Below are positions 8,585 through 17,248 of a stretch of 64,000 bases of DNA, one piece after another; within the stretch, counting starts at the first letter, position 1; each line of letters starts with the position of its first letter. The DNA is from Bauldia sp. (GTDB taxonomy: Bacteria; Pseudomonadota; Alphaproteobacteria; Rhizobiales; Kaistiaceae). The notes under the pieces were generated by a model. That model saw nothing but the letters and a program-made list of their open reading frames with translations. It did not search any database and had not been told where the DNA came from. The translations under genes were made by a program, and so were the position numbers. The DNA lies in the NCBI GenBank assembly GCA_022841545.1, contig JALHRF010000001.1, forward strand, positions 1 through 64,000, given 5' to 3'.

Positions 8585-8755
8585 TCACGCCTTGATGATC
8601 GGGCCGACCGAAGCGACGGCATCGGGAGACGCTCGCTTGACCGCGTCGTACACCACCGCCTTGACCTGATAACGCGCGCCAGGCCGGAAGCGGATGCCAT
8701 CGACCTCGACCGGCCGGTTGACGGTGAGTTCGTAATGCGTGGGCTTCTTGGCCAT
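8585..8755 (-). CDS. Small conserved-looking tail-region protein (56 aa)
   Basis: A short gene of 56 codons runs from ATG 8755 to TGA at 8585. It reads MAKKPTHYELTVNRPVEV and then DGIRFRPGARYQVKAVV, ending VASVGPIIKA. GAAGGAGAACCCG precedes the ATG, a good ribosome site, and the next gene starts five bases after its stop, so it is in the tail operon. No function is recognised. The codon use is like its neighbours, and the protein has a plausible beta-rich composition. Confidence 0.7.
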   Translation of the reverse strand: MAKKPTHYELTVNRPVEVDGIRFRPGARYQVKAVVYDAVKRASPDAVASVGPIIKA

Positions 8756-8841
8756 CGGGTTCTCCTTCGGTTCCGTGGATTGGGTCGGTCGGCGGACGGC
8801 TCCTGGACCTCGCGCGGAGTCAACCCGGACGGAAGCGCCTG

Positions 8842-11148
8842 CTACGACTGCGAGAACTCGATCAGCTCGCCGACATGGAAGAGCGCGGCGGCACTGGTCG
8901 TGGCGCCGGCGATCTTCACCGCGTAGCTGCTGACGGCCGAAACGTTGAAGATCGCCGTGCGGCGGAGCGAGCCGTCGGGCAGCGTCACGTCCTCCACGAC
9001 ATCGGCAGTCTCGGTGCCGGCCAACGCGGGCCCGGTGAGCAGCGAGACGGTGCAGTCGTGAGTCGCTTCCTCGTAGGTCTGGAGGTCAACAATGACCTTG
9101 ATGCTGTTGCTCGGCGAGCCGAGCGTACGGAGCGCCCCGATCCAGGTGAAGGACGTCTTCGGTCGGCTGACGATTGCCTGCGAGCCGGTGAGACCGAACC
9201 CAGGCATGAGGTCGGTGGTCCCGGTGAGCGTGATGCGGAGCGGCAGGATGGCCGGGAGCCCGGTGAGATTGGGCCCGTTTGGAGCGCCGTCGAGCGGCAC
9301 CCAGGCGCCATTCACCTGGACCTCGAAGTCGGTGCGGCAGGCCGGCGGGGTGATTCCCTCGTTGAGAATGTCGATGTCGAGAATGCCGCCGGCAAGCTGG
9401 AGCGCCGTCAGCTCCACCGACAGGCGCGTCCGTGCGAACTTCGCGAAGTAGAGCCGAAGCTTGAGATCGTCGGTCAGATTGCCGGCGAAGAAGGCGCCGT
9501 CGGTCGAGACAAAGAACGTCCCCTGCACCACACCGTTGTCGGTGTTGGTCATCGCCACGTAGTGGTCACCGGTGGTGACGCAGACGAGCGCATAGCGACG
9601 ACCGGCAACCAGATAGGTGGGCGGCAGGACGATCCTGGTCTCGACCAGGGACGGCAGCCCGATGCCGCCGGAGACAGATCCTACCTTGACCTCCGCCACG
9701 GGGACCGTGGTTCGCGACAGGACCCGGGTCAGGTCGGGCATGCCGAACGAGGTCTCGCAGATGAGCACCGTGATATCGCCGGTCGCTGCCTTCCGCGAGA
9801 CGAACAGGCCGACCTGGCTCAGCCAGCCATCTTGCGAGTTGAGGAAGGTCTGGGCGATCTGCTGCCCATTGATCGAGGCGGTGGCGGTGATCCGCTCCCA
9901 GTAGGGCTCCTGATAGATGTCGATCCAGAACTGGCGAACCCGAACCCAGTGGACATTGCCGTTTGGGATGACCTGGCCGTTCGGCATCCGGTCAGGCACG
10001 CCATTGATGACCTCCCACGTCTCGCCGTTCAGGCGGAAGACGTTGTGGGCCATGTCATAGGTGCCCTGGCGCCACCAGGTCCCGTTGGTGCAGACCTCGC
10101 GGGTCGCGCCATAGCGGCGGCGCTCGCGGGACCGGGTCAGCTGCCGGATCTCGGTGGCCTCGTAGGTGTACTGCGCCATCCGGGTCTCGCCCGAGTACCC
10201 GGTGAGGTCCATCCGGAGGCCGTGTCCGTACTTCGGCAGGACGAAGCCATTCGTCAGCGTGACATAGACGTTGTTAGGGTTGAGGAGCGCCAGGGTCGAC
10301 GTCGCCGATCCGGCCTCAGGGAAACGGATGCCTTCGCCCACCACGGCGTCAAAGCTCGCGTGGCCCGGGTTTGAGCCTTCGTCGGTCAGGAAGTGGTCGG
10401 TGCCGTAGTAGATGTAGGCGCCGGGCTCATAGACCTTGTTGCGGAGGTCTTCGAGCTGCTGGGTGAGGTCGACGACTTCGTTCTTGAGGGCAAAGGCCAA
10501 CATCCGGTCGGCGAGTGCCGACAGATCGGTACGGAGCGTGTCGACCTGGCCGCTGATCTGGCCACGCCACTGCTCGAGCGCCGCCACCCGGTTGGCGACG
10601 AGCCGGAGGTTGGGGAGTTGCGTCGCCGCCCACTGCTCGATCGCGACGATGCCGGTGGTGTCGAGGAGCACATAGGCGAGAACCGTTACGTTCGCGTCCG
10701 TCGCCGGATAGGAGGGATCGGGGCTCTCGGTGCCGGCCACGCTCGATACCTCGCAGCGCCGGTGGCTCTCCATTGCGACCGACTGCGGCTCGGTGGTGCC
10801 AAGCTGGGCGTCGATCAGGAAATCGCGTGGCTGGACGTCTGTGTCGACCGATTGTCCGAACGCCACGAGCGCGATCCGCTTTCGGGTGACGAGCGGCAGG
10901 GCGTTGAAGAGATCAACCACGACATCGTCGTTGCGGGCGAACACAGCGCCACCAGCATAGAGACGCCCGGCGCTGAGCGTCACCTCGGTAGCCGCGGTCT
11001 TGGTGGCGAAGAATCCGACATAGCCCTTGCCGGCATCGACCGCGTCCCTGACTACATGATCGAGCGAGGCTCGGGCAAAATCCTGCGCATTGTTGAGGTC
11101 CGCGGACTGGAGTTCTTGCCTGTCGCGGAAGAGGACCGTGCTTTCCAT
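8842..11148 (-). CDS. Large tail protein, DUF4815-like
   Basis: This 768-residue protein starts MESTVLFRDRQELQSADLNN and resembles DUF4815 phage proteins, whose N terminus describes a baseplate-bound adaptor. A predicted coiled coil (about residues 190-240, LRTDLSALADRM ... LTQQLEDLRNKVYEPG) separates it from a large beta-rich C-terminal part with several lectin-like segments (GVVQGTFFVSTDGAFF). It is placed between gpI and the fibre genes, so a role in linking fibres to the baseplate or as a side fibre is likely. Family assignment is from memory of the N-terminal pattern. Confidence 0.68.
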   Translation of the reverse strand: MESTVLFRDRQELQSADLNNAQDFARASLDHVVRDAVDAGKGYVGFFATKTAATEVTLSAGRLYAGGAVFARNDDVVVDLFNALPLVTRKRIALVAFGQSVDTDVQPRDFLIDAQLGTTEPQSVAMESHRRCEVSSVAGTESPDPSYPATDANVTVLAYVLLDTTGIVAIEQWAATQLPNLRLVANRVAALEQWRGQISGQVDTLRTDLSALADRMLAFALKNEVVDLTQQLEDLRNKVYEPGAYIYYGTDHFLTDEGSNPGHASFDAVVGEGIRFPEAGSATSTLALLNPNNVYVTLTNGFVLPKYGHGLRMDLTGYSGETRMAQYTYEATEIRQLTRSRERRRYGATREVCTNGTWWRQGTYDMAHNVFRLNGETWEVINGVPDRMPNGQVIPNGNVHWVRVRQFWIDIYQEPYWERITATASINGQQIAQTFLNSQDGWLSQVGLFVSRKAATGDITVLICETSFGMPDLTRVLSRTTVPVAEVKVGSVSGGIGLPSLVETRIVLPPTYLVAGRRYALVCVTTGDHYVAMTNTDNGVVQGTFFVSTDGAFFAGNLTDDLKLRLYFAKFARTRLSVELTALQLAGGILDIDILNEGITPPACRTDFEVQVNGAWVPLDGAPNGPNLTGLPAILPLRITLTGTTDLMPGFGLTGSQAIVSRPKTSFTWIGALRTLGSPSNSIKVIVDLQTYEEATHDCTVSLLTGPALAGTETADVVEDVTLPDGSLRRTAIFNVSAVSSYAVKIAGATTSAAALFHVGELIEFSQS

Positions 11149-11152
11149 GAAA

Positions 11153-12409
11153 TCAGACCTCGATGAGCTGGCCGAGCGTGGAGCCGCCGACCGGAAGGCG
11201 ATCGCCGGCGCGGGGAGAACGCCAGGTGCGGGTGTCGATCAGGATCCGGTCGCGGAGCGCCTTCGCGACGCGGATCGCCTCCTGGACGTCGGCGATGGGT
11301 TTGCGGTTGCCAGCGACCAGGTGGCCGTTGACGAAAAGACCGGCCGTACGCGGCGCCCGACGGCCGATGATCCGCGTCTGGACCTCGGCGTGATAGGGCG
11401 GCATGCCGAGGCGGGTGAACCCGAGATGCGTCGCGCGCTTCCGCTCGTCCGGGACCCGGTTTGGGTCGTGGATGTGCCAGCGCTCGTAGAGGTATTGCCA
11501 CGCGATCGTCGGCGGCAGGCACTTGTCGGCGATGAACTGCCGGCGGGCGGCGTAGAGGGCTGTCGGCTGCCCGGGATGGGCCTCGGCAACCCCCTCCGGC
11601 CTGATGTCGATCAACTCCGCGTTGGGCCAGGCGGTGATGTAGATCTCGCGGCCGAGCCGGAAGTCGTAGTTGGCGTCACGCGGAATGCGAATGATGCGCT
11701 GGCGGACACCGAAATCGTCGACGAGGAACGCCCTGACCTTCGGCGGTCCGTTGAGGTGGACGGCGGCCGTCGGCTTCGGGGCGAGGACCACTTCATCGTA
11801 GGCCACGGCATCGACACGACCGACAGCTTCAGCAGAGACCGTCCGGATGGTCAGCGTCGTCTCGACGCCGCGGTCCCACAGCTTGGCCGTCCGCACGAAC
11901 CGCGACCAGGCGCCGACGTCCTTGACCATGGACGCGTTGAGATAGGCCTTGTCCCGCCCGAATGCCTTGCTGGTGAAATGAGCGAACCGATAGGTCCCCC
12001 GTGCGACGTGAGTGTAGACGCGCAACTGTGCGAACCGCGCCAAATAGGCCGCCCGCTCCGCCGGCGTGAACGAAGGGACCATGAAGGTCTTGGCCGGCGG
12101 GACGATGAAGCGACGCGGTTCCGCGCCCATGATCCGGACGTGCTCGGCGATTGATGCTGCGGTACCCTTCCGGGCGTGCATCGGCAGAGAGCGTGCCGCG
12201 AGAAGCCGCCGCTTGTCCTCAGGCCAGGTCGCATCCCAGAGATCCACCGACAGGGCCCAGGCAAGCCAGGGCAGATGCGCCGCCGGAATATCATAGGGCC
12301 GGACCAGCTTCGGCAGATCGACCGGAATCTCGTCGATCCGCGCACCGGTCAGGTCCGCCGCCGCCTCGAACGCGGTCCGGTTCGGCGGCAGGAGGACGTC
12401 GCGGGGCAT
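11153..12409 (-). CDS. Baseplate/tail protein I (gpI)
   Basis: This 418-residue protein begins MPRDVLLPPNRTAFEAAADL. Its N-terminal 180 residues match the P2 gpI family (PAHLPWLAWALSVDLWD, KRRLLAARSLPMHARKGT). Standard gpI proteins are about 180-220 residues, so the C-terminal 200 residues are an extension; they carry a carbohydrate-binding-like or fibre-attachment part of unknown type. It lies directly after gene J (stop/start gap of four bases), the standard J-I order. It forms part of the wedge that connects to the fibres. Confidence 0.85.
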   Translation of the reverse strand: MPRDVLLPPNRTAFEAAADLTGARIDEIPVDLPKLVRPYDIPAAHLPWLAWALSVDLWDATWPEDKRRLLAARSLPMHARKGTAASIAEHVRIMGAEPRRFIVPPAKTFMVPSFTPAERAAYLARFAQLRVYTHVARGTYRFAHFTSKAFGRDKAYLNASMVKDVGAWSRFVRTAKLWDRGVETTLTIRTVSAEAVGRVDAVAYDEVVLAPKPTAAVHLNGPPKVRAFLVDDFGVRQRIIRIPRDANYDFRLGREIYITAWPNAELIDIRPEGVAEAHPGQPTALYAARRQFIADKCLPPTIAWQYLYERWHIHDPNRVPDERKRATHLGFTRLGMPPYHAEVQTRIIGRRAPRTAGLFVNGHLVAGNRKPIADVQEAIRVAKALRDRILIDTRTWRSPRAGDRLPVGGSTLGQLIEV

Positions 12410-12413
12410 CGGA

Positions 12414-13274
12414 TCACGCGTCCCGCGTCGAGGCGGTGGTGATCGTCATGCCGGCGATGGCGTAGACCTCCGTATCGTCGAGGACGATGTCCTGCGCCGG
12501 TGCGATCAGCTCGACCGAATGCACACCCTCCTGATGGAGCCGCGCGAAGATCGCCGAGCGCCGGAGGTTCATGCCAAGCATCCGGTTCCGCTCGAGCCAG
12601 TCTCCGAGTGCGGACGTGGCGCGGCTCTGGACAACGCCGGCGTCCGGTCCCGGATAGAGCGTGAGCCTTGCCTCGATGTTCACAACACAAACCGTCGGTG
12701 GCAGGACCTGGACCACGTCGGTGAGCGGCCGGATCGCCTCGTCACGGAGGTGAAGGCGGATCGCCTCGCGCTCGGAATCGCTCGGCCTCGGATCCGCGCC
12801 GGCGCGGAGGACCGTGACACGCACCACGCCGGGCTGGGTCATGATGGCGGAGACGTCCCGCGCCCACGGCGCGACGGTGAGCACGTGGTGCTGGTAGGCG
12901 CCCTCGGGTCCGGCCACCGAGAGGGCCTCGGGGGCAAGCTGGATGCGACGCCGCAGACGATCGTCGCTCTCACTTTCCTGCCGGACAGTGCCAAACAGGG
13001 CGGCGAGGTGGTCGAGGTTCGTGCCGTAGGACGAGGCGAGCAGGACCGCGCGCGCGCCGTCATTGATCCGGGCGCGAAGCCGAAGCTCGCGATAGGCAAA
13101 CGCCTCGATCAGCTTCCGCGCCGGTTCGCTCTCGAGATCGATCACGCCGGCGATCAGCGGAAACCGGGCGACGAGATCGTCGCGCATTCCCTCGACGATC
13201 GCCTCGTAGTCGAGCGTCTCGATGATGTCGGGCGACGCCAGTCCGGACAGGTCGATCGCAGCGAAGCGGCTCAT
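12414..13274 (-). CDS. Baseplate wedge protein J (gpJ)
   Basis: This 286-residue protein starts at ATG 13274 (MSRFAAIDLSGLASPDIIE), overlapping the stop of the gpW/gp25 gene as ATGA. It carries the baseplate J signatures: an N-terminal LIDDL-like helix (YEAIVEGMRDDLVARFP), LIEAFAYRELRLRARIND, and the region AYQHHVLTVAPWARDV with GVVRVTVL. Its length is close to P2 gpJ (302). A longer in-frame extension to 13559 lies over the gpW gene and is not supported. Confidence 0.92.
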   Translation of the reverse strand: MSRFAAIDLSGLASPDIIETLDYEAIVEGMRDDLVARFPLIAGVIDLESEPARKLIEAFAYRELRLRARINDGARAVLLASSYGTNLDHLAALFGTVRQESESDDRLRRRIQLAPEALSVAGPEGAYQHHVLTVAPWARDVSAIMTQPGVVRVTVLRAGADPRPSDSEREAIRLHLRDEAIRPLTDVVQVLPPTVCVVNIEARLTLYPGPDAGVVQSRATSALGDWLERNRMLGMNLRRSAIFARLHQEGVHSVELIAPAQDIVLDDTEVYAIAGMTITTASTRDA

Positions 13275-13693
13275 GACGTCAGCCTCTCCTCGATCAGGAG
13301 ACCGTCCGGGTTGGCATAGGCGTCGAGGCGCCGGGCGCCCTCGGCCGTGAAGTCGCCGAGGATGGCGCGGGGGCGATACTCGCCCTCTAGGAAGACGTGC
13401 AGCTGCCCGTCGCGGGTGACCTTGACCACCTCGATCCGGGTCACCCGGAAGCGCGGCTCCCACTGCTCGATCGCCGAGGTGATTGCGGCGAAGTACGGGG
13501 TCACCTCGTTCGGCGTGATCAGCCGGCCGAGGAGGTTGGGCACGAAGGAGCCATACCACTCACGCATGATCCTCGACCCGAACCGGGTGTCGAAGATGTC
13601 CCGGAGCGACTGGATGACGTGTTCCCAGCCGGTGACGATGCTCCCCGTGGCCGCATCGATCCCGACCGATGGATCACGGAGGTTGATCGACAT
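13271..13693 (-). CDS. Baseplate wedge protein, gpW/gp25 family
   Basis: This 140-residue protein starts MSINLRDPSVGIDAATG and contains the gp25 lysozyme-like fold signature regions HVIQSLRDIFDTRFGSRIMRE and LGRLITPNEV. It is the P2 gpW/T4 gp25 type wedge initiator. It precedes gpJ with an ATGA overlap, the conserved V-W-J-I order, although here two other genes (13703-13966 and the inverted cytochrome) lie between V and W. Confidence 0.9.
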   Translation of the reverse strand: MSINLRDPSVGIDAATGSIVTGWEHVIQSLRDIFDTRFGSRIMREWYGSFVPNLLGRLITPNEVTPYFAAITSAIEQWEPRFRVTRIEVVKVTRDGQLHVFLEGEYRPRAILGDFTAEGARRLDAYANPDGLLIEERLTS

Positions 13694-13702
13694 GGATGTC
13701 GG

Positions 13703-13966
13703 CTACGGCTTGCCGCGGCGGCCCCTGCGGGCTGCCTCGGGCGTAGCGGTGACAGGCGGTGGCTTTGCCTCCTGCGCGGTAGTCTCCGCCGCCATCGCGG
13801 GAGGAGGAACGGAAAGCTCAGGCGGGGTATCGAGGGCAACCAGCGACCCGAGGCGAAGCTCATGCTCGGCCTGCTTCTCGGTCAGTTCGAGCACCATGCC
13901 GACGCCAGTGTTGCGATGGGCCGCCACGAAGCGGCCCGCCTTCTCGGTGATGGCGTAGCGGGGCAT
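13703..13966 (-). CDS. Small phage protein of unknown function (87 aa)
   Basis: This 87-residue protein (start MPRYAITEKAGRFVAAHRN at ATG 13966) has a compact N-terminal half with ELTEKQAEHELRLGSL, which resembles small structural accessory proteins seen beside baseplate genes. Its C-terminal half is proline/alanine rich and ends in a basic tail (RRGRRGKP). It sits between the gpW/gp25 gene and the inverted cytochrome gene. An upstream in-frame start at 14032 exists but covers the region with inverted repeats, so the downstream start is preferred. No function is recognised. Confidence 0.6.
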   Translation of the reverse strand: MPRYAITEKAGRFVAAHRNTGVGMVLELTEKQAEHELRLGSLVALDTPPELSVPPPAMAAETTAQEAKPPPVTATPEAARRGRRGKP

Positions 13967-13995
13967 TAGGCACTCCGGGCTATACAGGGGTAAGG

Positions 13996-14030
13996 GAGCC
14001 CCAAAGGGACAAAACGCGGCAAGGGGGCTC
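13996..14030. repeat. Inverted repeat GAGCCCC/GGGGCTC in front of the cytochrome gene
   Basis: Seven-base arms (13996-14002 and 14024-14030) flank a 21-base loop in the 88-base space between a minus-strand phage gene and the plus-strand cytochrome gene. It may be an operator or part of a promoter region for the cytochrome, or mark the junction of the inserted segment. There is no T-run, so it is a poor candidate for a terminator. Confidence 0.35.
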
Positions 14031-14054
14031 ATCGGAATTGGGCAAACGGCAGAG

Positions 14055-14369
14055 ATGAAGAGCCTCTACTCGGCAGTCATCGCCACGGTCGCGCTCTTGG
14101 CCGCCAGTCCTTCACCGGCTGACGAAGCGGCTGCCCGCGGCGAGACGGTCGTGGATCAGTGGTGCCGGCTATGCCACCTGCGCGCGACAGACCCGCCCAA
14201 TCCGGACATGGCGCCGCCCTATGAGGAGATCGTCAAACGTCCCGGCCGCGACGAGGCCTACTTCGTCGAATTTTTGCAGGAAGACCATTTCCCGATGACG
14301 ATCTACCGCCTGTTCGACGATGAGAAGCGCGATGTGGTCGCCTACCTTCTGTCGCTCAAACGGAACTGA
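14055..14369 (+). CDS. Small secreted c-type cytochrome in inverted orientation inside the tail operon
   Basis: This 104-residue protein has an N-terminal signal peptide (MKSLYSAVIATVALLAASPSPA, cleavage expected near residue 22). It has one heme-binding CRLCH motif at about residue 37 and a candidate axial methionine in HFPMTIYRLF at about residue 80, the layout of a class I monoheme cytochrome c. Expected location is the periplasm, with electron transfer as its role. It is on the strand opposite to all surrounding virion genes and between gpV and gpW/gp25, so it would be expressed separately as a lysogenic accessory gene (moron). Its redox partner is unknown. The gene is intact. Confidence 0.8.
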   Translation: MKSLYSAVIATVALLAASPSPADEAAARGETVVDQWCRLCHLRATDPPNPDMAPPYEEIVKRPGRDEAYFVEFLQEDHFPMTIYRLFDDEKRDVVAYLLSLKRN

Positions 14370-14406
14370 TCCTCGGCCCAGCTGAGGATACTGGGTCGGG
14401 CCCACC

Positions 14407-14937
14407 TCAATCCGCTGGCGCTTCCGTCTCCGCTGTACCCAACACGACGCCACCGTGGGTGTGGGTCGCGCCGATGTTCTTGCCATCGTGCGAGACCTTG
14501 CCGCCTTTGATCGCGATACCGTCGCTGGTGATGTTGATGGCAACACCGCCCGCCTTGATCTCGACGAGACCGTCCTTGATCGTCATTCGCAGATCGCCGT
14601 AGGTGAGGACATTCTCGTCCCCGCTCTCGGACGGCGCCGAGTTCTGGTTGGACCAGGTAAACGGCACGGCCACGGCTTGTTGCCAATCGCCCGCAGGCGC
14701 CATCAATGTGAACTGCTGCCCAACCGACGGCGGGATGTGGACCTTCAGGGCGCCGGCCATCTGGGCGTAAGGAATCCAGGGCGACAGGAATGGCTTTCCT
14801 TCGACGTCCGTGCCGAATTTCAAGCGGACGCGATGCTTGGACGTGTCAAGTTCCTCTACCGTCCCGTGCCGTAGCATGCCGGAGAAGCGGCGCTCGAGCT
14901 CGGCAATCCGGGCGGCGAGTTCGACGATCTCACGCAT
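14407..14937 (-). CDS. Baseplate spike/assembly protein V (gpV)
   Basis: This 176-residue protein starts at ATG 14937 (MREIVELAARIAELERRF). It has the gpV OB-fold region (HGTVEELDTSKHRVRLKFG) and a C-terminal spike with beta-helical repeats, IKDGLVEIKAG and INITSDGIAIKGGKVSHDG. It ends with a histidine-containing tip near IGATHTHGG, which is the iron-binding apex type (HxH) of P2-like spikes. It punctures the outer membrane. Its stop is 37 bases from the convergent cytochrome gene. Confidence 0.9.
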   Translation of the reverse strand: MREIVELAARIAELERRFSGMLRHGTVEELDTSKHRVRLKFGTDVEGKPFLSPWIPYAQMAGALKVHIPPSVGQQFTLMAPAGDWQQAVAVPFTWSNQNSAPSESGDENVLTYGDLRMTIKDGLVEIKAGGVAINITSDGIAIKGGKVSHDGKNIGATHTHGGVVLGTAETEAPAD

Positions 14938-14945
14938 CGACGGCC

Positions 14946-15719
14946 TCAGGCTCCAACCGAGATGACCACGTCCGCAGGGTCTCCCGTAAGCCTGATCTCT
15001 TCGAGGGCTTCGGCATCCTCCGCGAGATCGATGATAGGTCCGAGCCCGATCGCGTCCGCCGTTTCGAGATGGATGCCAAGGGCATTCGCAGCGCGGCGCC
15101 AATCGGCCAGCGGCTGACCCTCAATCGTGACGCGGAGCAGGTCCGCGATCGGCGATAGCGCCTCGTCCTCCGTCATCACGGCGAGCACATCCTCCCAGGT
15201 CGAGCCCGGCACCACCGCCGCGCCATCGGCTGGAGCCTCGATCAGATCGCAGCTGAGAACGATCTGGCGGGCCGCAAACCGAACGCCATGCTCGACCGAG
15301 GCACCGCGCCTCGAGGAGCGCTTGTGGACGCGCGGCGCGAGCTTCATCCACACCCGGGACCAGGTGGTCCGCTCCCGGGTGAGCGCCGTCATCACCTGGT
15401 GCTCGATCAGGTCGAGGACGATCTCCATGCCTTCGTCGGTGTGCGGGATCGAAAGGCTGACATCCCCGCTCACCTCGACCCGGGATGCGATCGCCGCCTC
15501 GATGACAAGTTCACATCGGGTGTCGCCATGCATGAGGTCACGCCCGACCGTATCAACTTCGTAGTCGTCGGTCGTCACGATCAGGACCGGCGCGCGGGTT
15601 TCGGCGATGGTCTGGTCGATCGGATCGATCGCGCTGTCGAAGACCCGGGCCTCGGCAAGGGTCGCGCCCTTCAAGGCCCGTGCCGCCGCGATCCGCATAG
15701 CCAGGCGGGAGAGACTCAT
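14946..15719 (-). CDS. Phage structural protein of unknown function (257 aa)
   Basis: This 257-residue protein begins MSLSRLAMRIAAARALKGATL at ATG 15719, overlapping the stop of the preceding gene as ATGA. It lies between head genes and the baseplate genes. It has VLIVTTDDYEVDTVGRDL and ASRVEVSGDVSLSIPHTDEGME, a pattern seen in phage proteins at the head-tail interface, but I cannot name a family. A neck or tail-completion role follows only from position. Confidence 0.65.
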   Translation of the reverse strand: MSLSRLAMRIAAARALKGATLAEARVFDSAIDPIDQTIAETRAPVLIVTTDDYEVDTVGRDLMHGDTRCELVIEAAIASRVEVSGDVSLSIPHTDEGMEIVLDLIEHQVMTALTRERTTWSRVWMKLAPRVHKRSSRRGASVEHGVRFAARQIVLSCDLIEAPADGAAVVPGSTWEDVLAVMTEDEALSPIADLLRVTIEGQPLADWRRAANALGIHLETADAIGLGPIIDLAEDAEALEEIRLTGDPADVVISVGA

Positions 15720-16132
15720 TCCGGTTGATCCTCGCGGATGAGCAGGAAGCCCAGATCACCCATGTTGGTCGGCTGGATCGCAGAGATGGCGTAGGTGGGC
15801 GAACCGGGACGGCCCGGGAGAGTGAGGAGATCGCCTTTGGCCGGCCGAAAGGGCAGCGCGTCGGCCTGCTCCCGTGTGATCCAGAATTCCGACCGCGCCG
15901 CGTTCACCCGTGTCGTGCCGTCCAACTCGGAACCGCGCGCCTGCCCGTGCAGGTCGAAGCTCGTCGGTCGAGCCGAGAAGACGCCCCAGAAGGTTGCACC
16001 GTTCCGGTCGGCATCGGCGGCGCGCTCCACATACTGCTCGGACCGCCGGGGTCGAAGAATCGCCTGCTCGCCGTAGGCGGTCACCACGGCCGAGGATGCC
16101 GCAGCATCGAGGGCATCAAACGGCGAGGTCAT
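15716..16132 (-). CDS. Probable head-tail joining/neck protein (138 aa)
   Basis: This 138-residue protein starts MTSPFDALDAAASSAVVTAYG. Its body contains ILRPRRSEQYVERAADADR and KGDLLTLPGRPGSPTYAISAI, a small beta-barrel-like layout resembling head-tail joining proteins such as lambda FII-type connectors. It follows the major capsid gene and overlaps the next gene as ATGA. Function is assigned by position and general form, not by a strong motif. Confidence 0.55.
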   Translation of the reverse strand: MTSPFDALDAAASSAVVTAYGEQAILRPRRSEQYVERAADADRNGATFWGVFSARPTSFDLHGQARGSELDGTTRVNAARSEFWITREQADALPFRPAKGDLLTLPGRPGSPTYAISAIQPTNMGDLGFLLIREDQPE

Positions 16133-16145
16133 CGGTGCCGCCGGC

Positions 16146-17177
16146 TCAGGTGCGCTTGCCGGGGATGAGGACGCGCGGCCGGGTGCAGTAGTGGAGCGCG
16201 TTCATCTGGAACTCAAGGTTTACCCCCTTGCCGTTCTGCATCTCCCATTGCTTGGCGTAGAGGCGCTGGCCGGGGGTGTTGACGGTCTCGATGTAGTCGG
16301 CGGGCCCGTACACCGTCCGGAAGAGCCCCGGAACACCGATCGGATAGAGATGGCACTTGTTGGTGTCGATGCCGACGTTCTGGCCTCCGCGGTAGTTGGC
16401 CCAGGTGATGCCGCCGAAGTCGAAGGTGCCGTAGATGCCGGACGTGCCGGCGGTGATGTAGGCCGCGCGGAGGTTGGCCGCCTCGGCGTAGCCCTTGTAG
16501 GTCTCGCGGACCTCGCGGTGCGCAATCAGGTCGTCGAAGAAGGCGTCGCCGCAGAAGGACATGATGCCGGTATAGGGAAGGCCATCGAGGATGCCGGCCA
16601 TCTGGCGAACCACGCCGGCGCACTTCTTCCGGAGCGCACCCTCGCCAGGATTGGCGTTGTCGAGGTCGAAGTCGACCTCGGCCTGCTGGTTCTCGCCGAA
16701 CTCGGTGAAATAGTCGAAGAGGACCGAGCCGTCGGCGTCGAGGAGCTGGCCAGTCTTGAGGATGTTGAGGCGGTGGTACTCCTCGGTGAGCGCAAAGAAC
16801 TGCGAGGCCTCGGCGGCGCGGTCGGCGATCTTGGCCTGCAGCCGCTCGACGGCGATCTCCTGGCCAAAGGCGCGGACCTGCTGGACTTCGTCGGCGTAGA
16901 TCGCGTCGTCGACCTGGAAATGAGGGATCTTGAGGAGCCGCATCGCCCGCTTGGACTTGTCGAAGGTCTGGCCCGGCCCACCGCGGGGGCTGGCCGAGAC
17001 CAGCATGCGATTCTGCTCCTTGTCCTTCTCGATGGCGATATCGAGCGTATCGATGCTGGTGGTCTGGAAGAGACCCATCTGGCCGATACGGGACGGGGTA
17101 TACTTGATCTCGCGGAGCGCATCGGTGAGGCGCATGACGCTGAAGGCATCCTGCGCGAAGATGTTGAGGATGGTCAT
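16146..17177 (-). CDS. Major capsid protein (lambda gpE family)
   Basis: This 343-residue protein (lambda gpE is 341) starts MTILNIFAQDAFSVMRLTDAL and has family regions YTPSRIGQMGLFQTTSIDTL, RAMRLLKIPHFQVDDAIYADE and a C-terminal LYPIGVPGLFRTVYGPADYIE. These are typical of the HK97-fold lambda E proteins. It forms the icosahedral shell, stabilised by the decoration protein encoded next to it. GGACCCTCC precedes the start. Confidence 0.93.
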   Translation of the reverse strand: MTILNIFAQDAFSVMRLTDALREIKYTPSRIGQMGLFQTTSIDTLDIAIEKDKEQNRMLVSASPRGGPGQTFDKSKRAMRLLKIPHFQVDDAIYADEVQQVRAFGQEIAVERLQAKIADRAAEASQFFALTEEYHRLNILKTGQLLDADGSVLFDYFTEFGENQQAEVDFDLDNANPGEGALRKKCAGVVRQMAGILDGLPYTGIMSFCGDAFFDDLIAHREVRETYKGYAEAANLRAAYITAGTSGIYGTFDFGGITWANYRGGQNVGIDTNKCHLYPIGVPGLFRTVYGPADYIETVNTPGQRLYAKQWEMQNGKGVNLEFQMNALHYCTRPRVLIPGKRT

Positions 17178-17248
17178 GGAGGGTCCTTTCGCGGGGATGC
17201 GCTGTCAGACTGAAGTCAGTCGGGATGCGCGCGGTCGGGCCGGCGTGA

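Noticed and set aside
8875-10374. Plus-strand open frame of 499 codons opposite the DUF4815-like gene
   Set aside because: No recognisable domain and no ribosome site; the minus-strand gene has its expected composition.
14369-14389. Possible terminator hairpin after the cytochrome gene
   Set aside because: Arms of six bases with a nine-base loop and no T-run; too weak to call.
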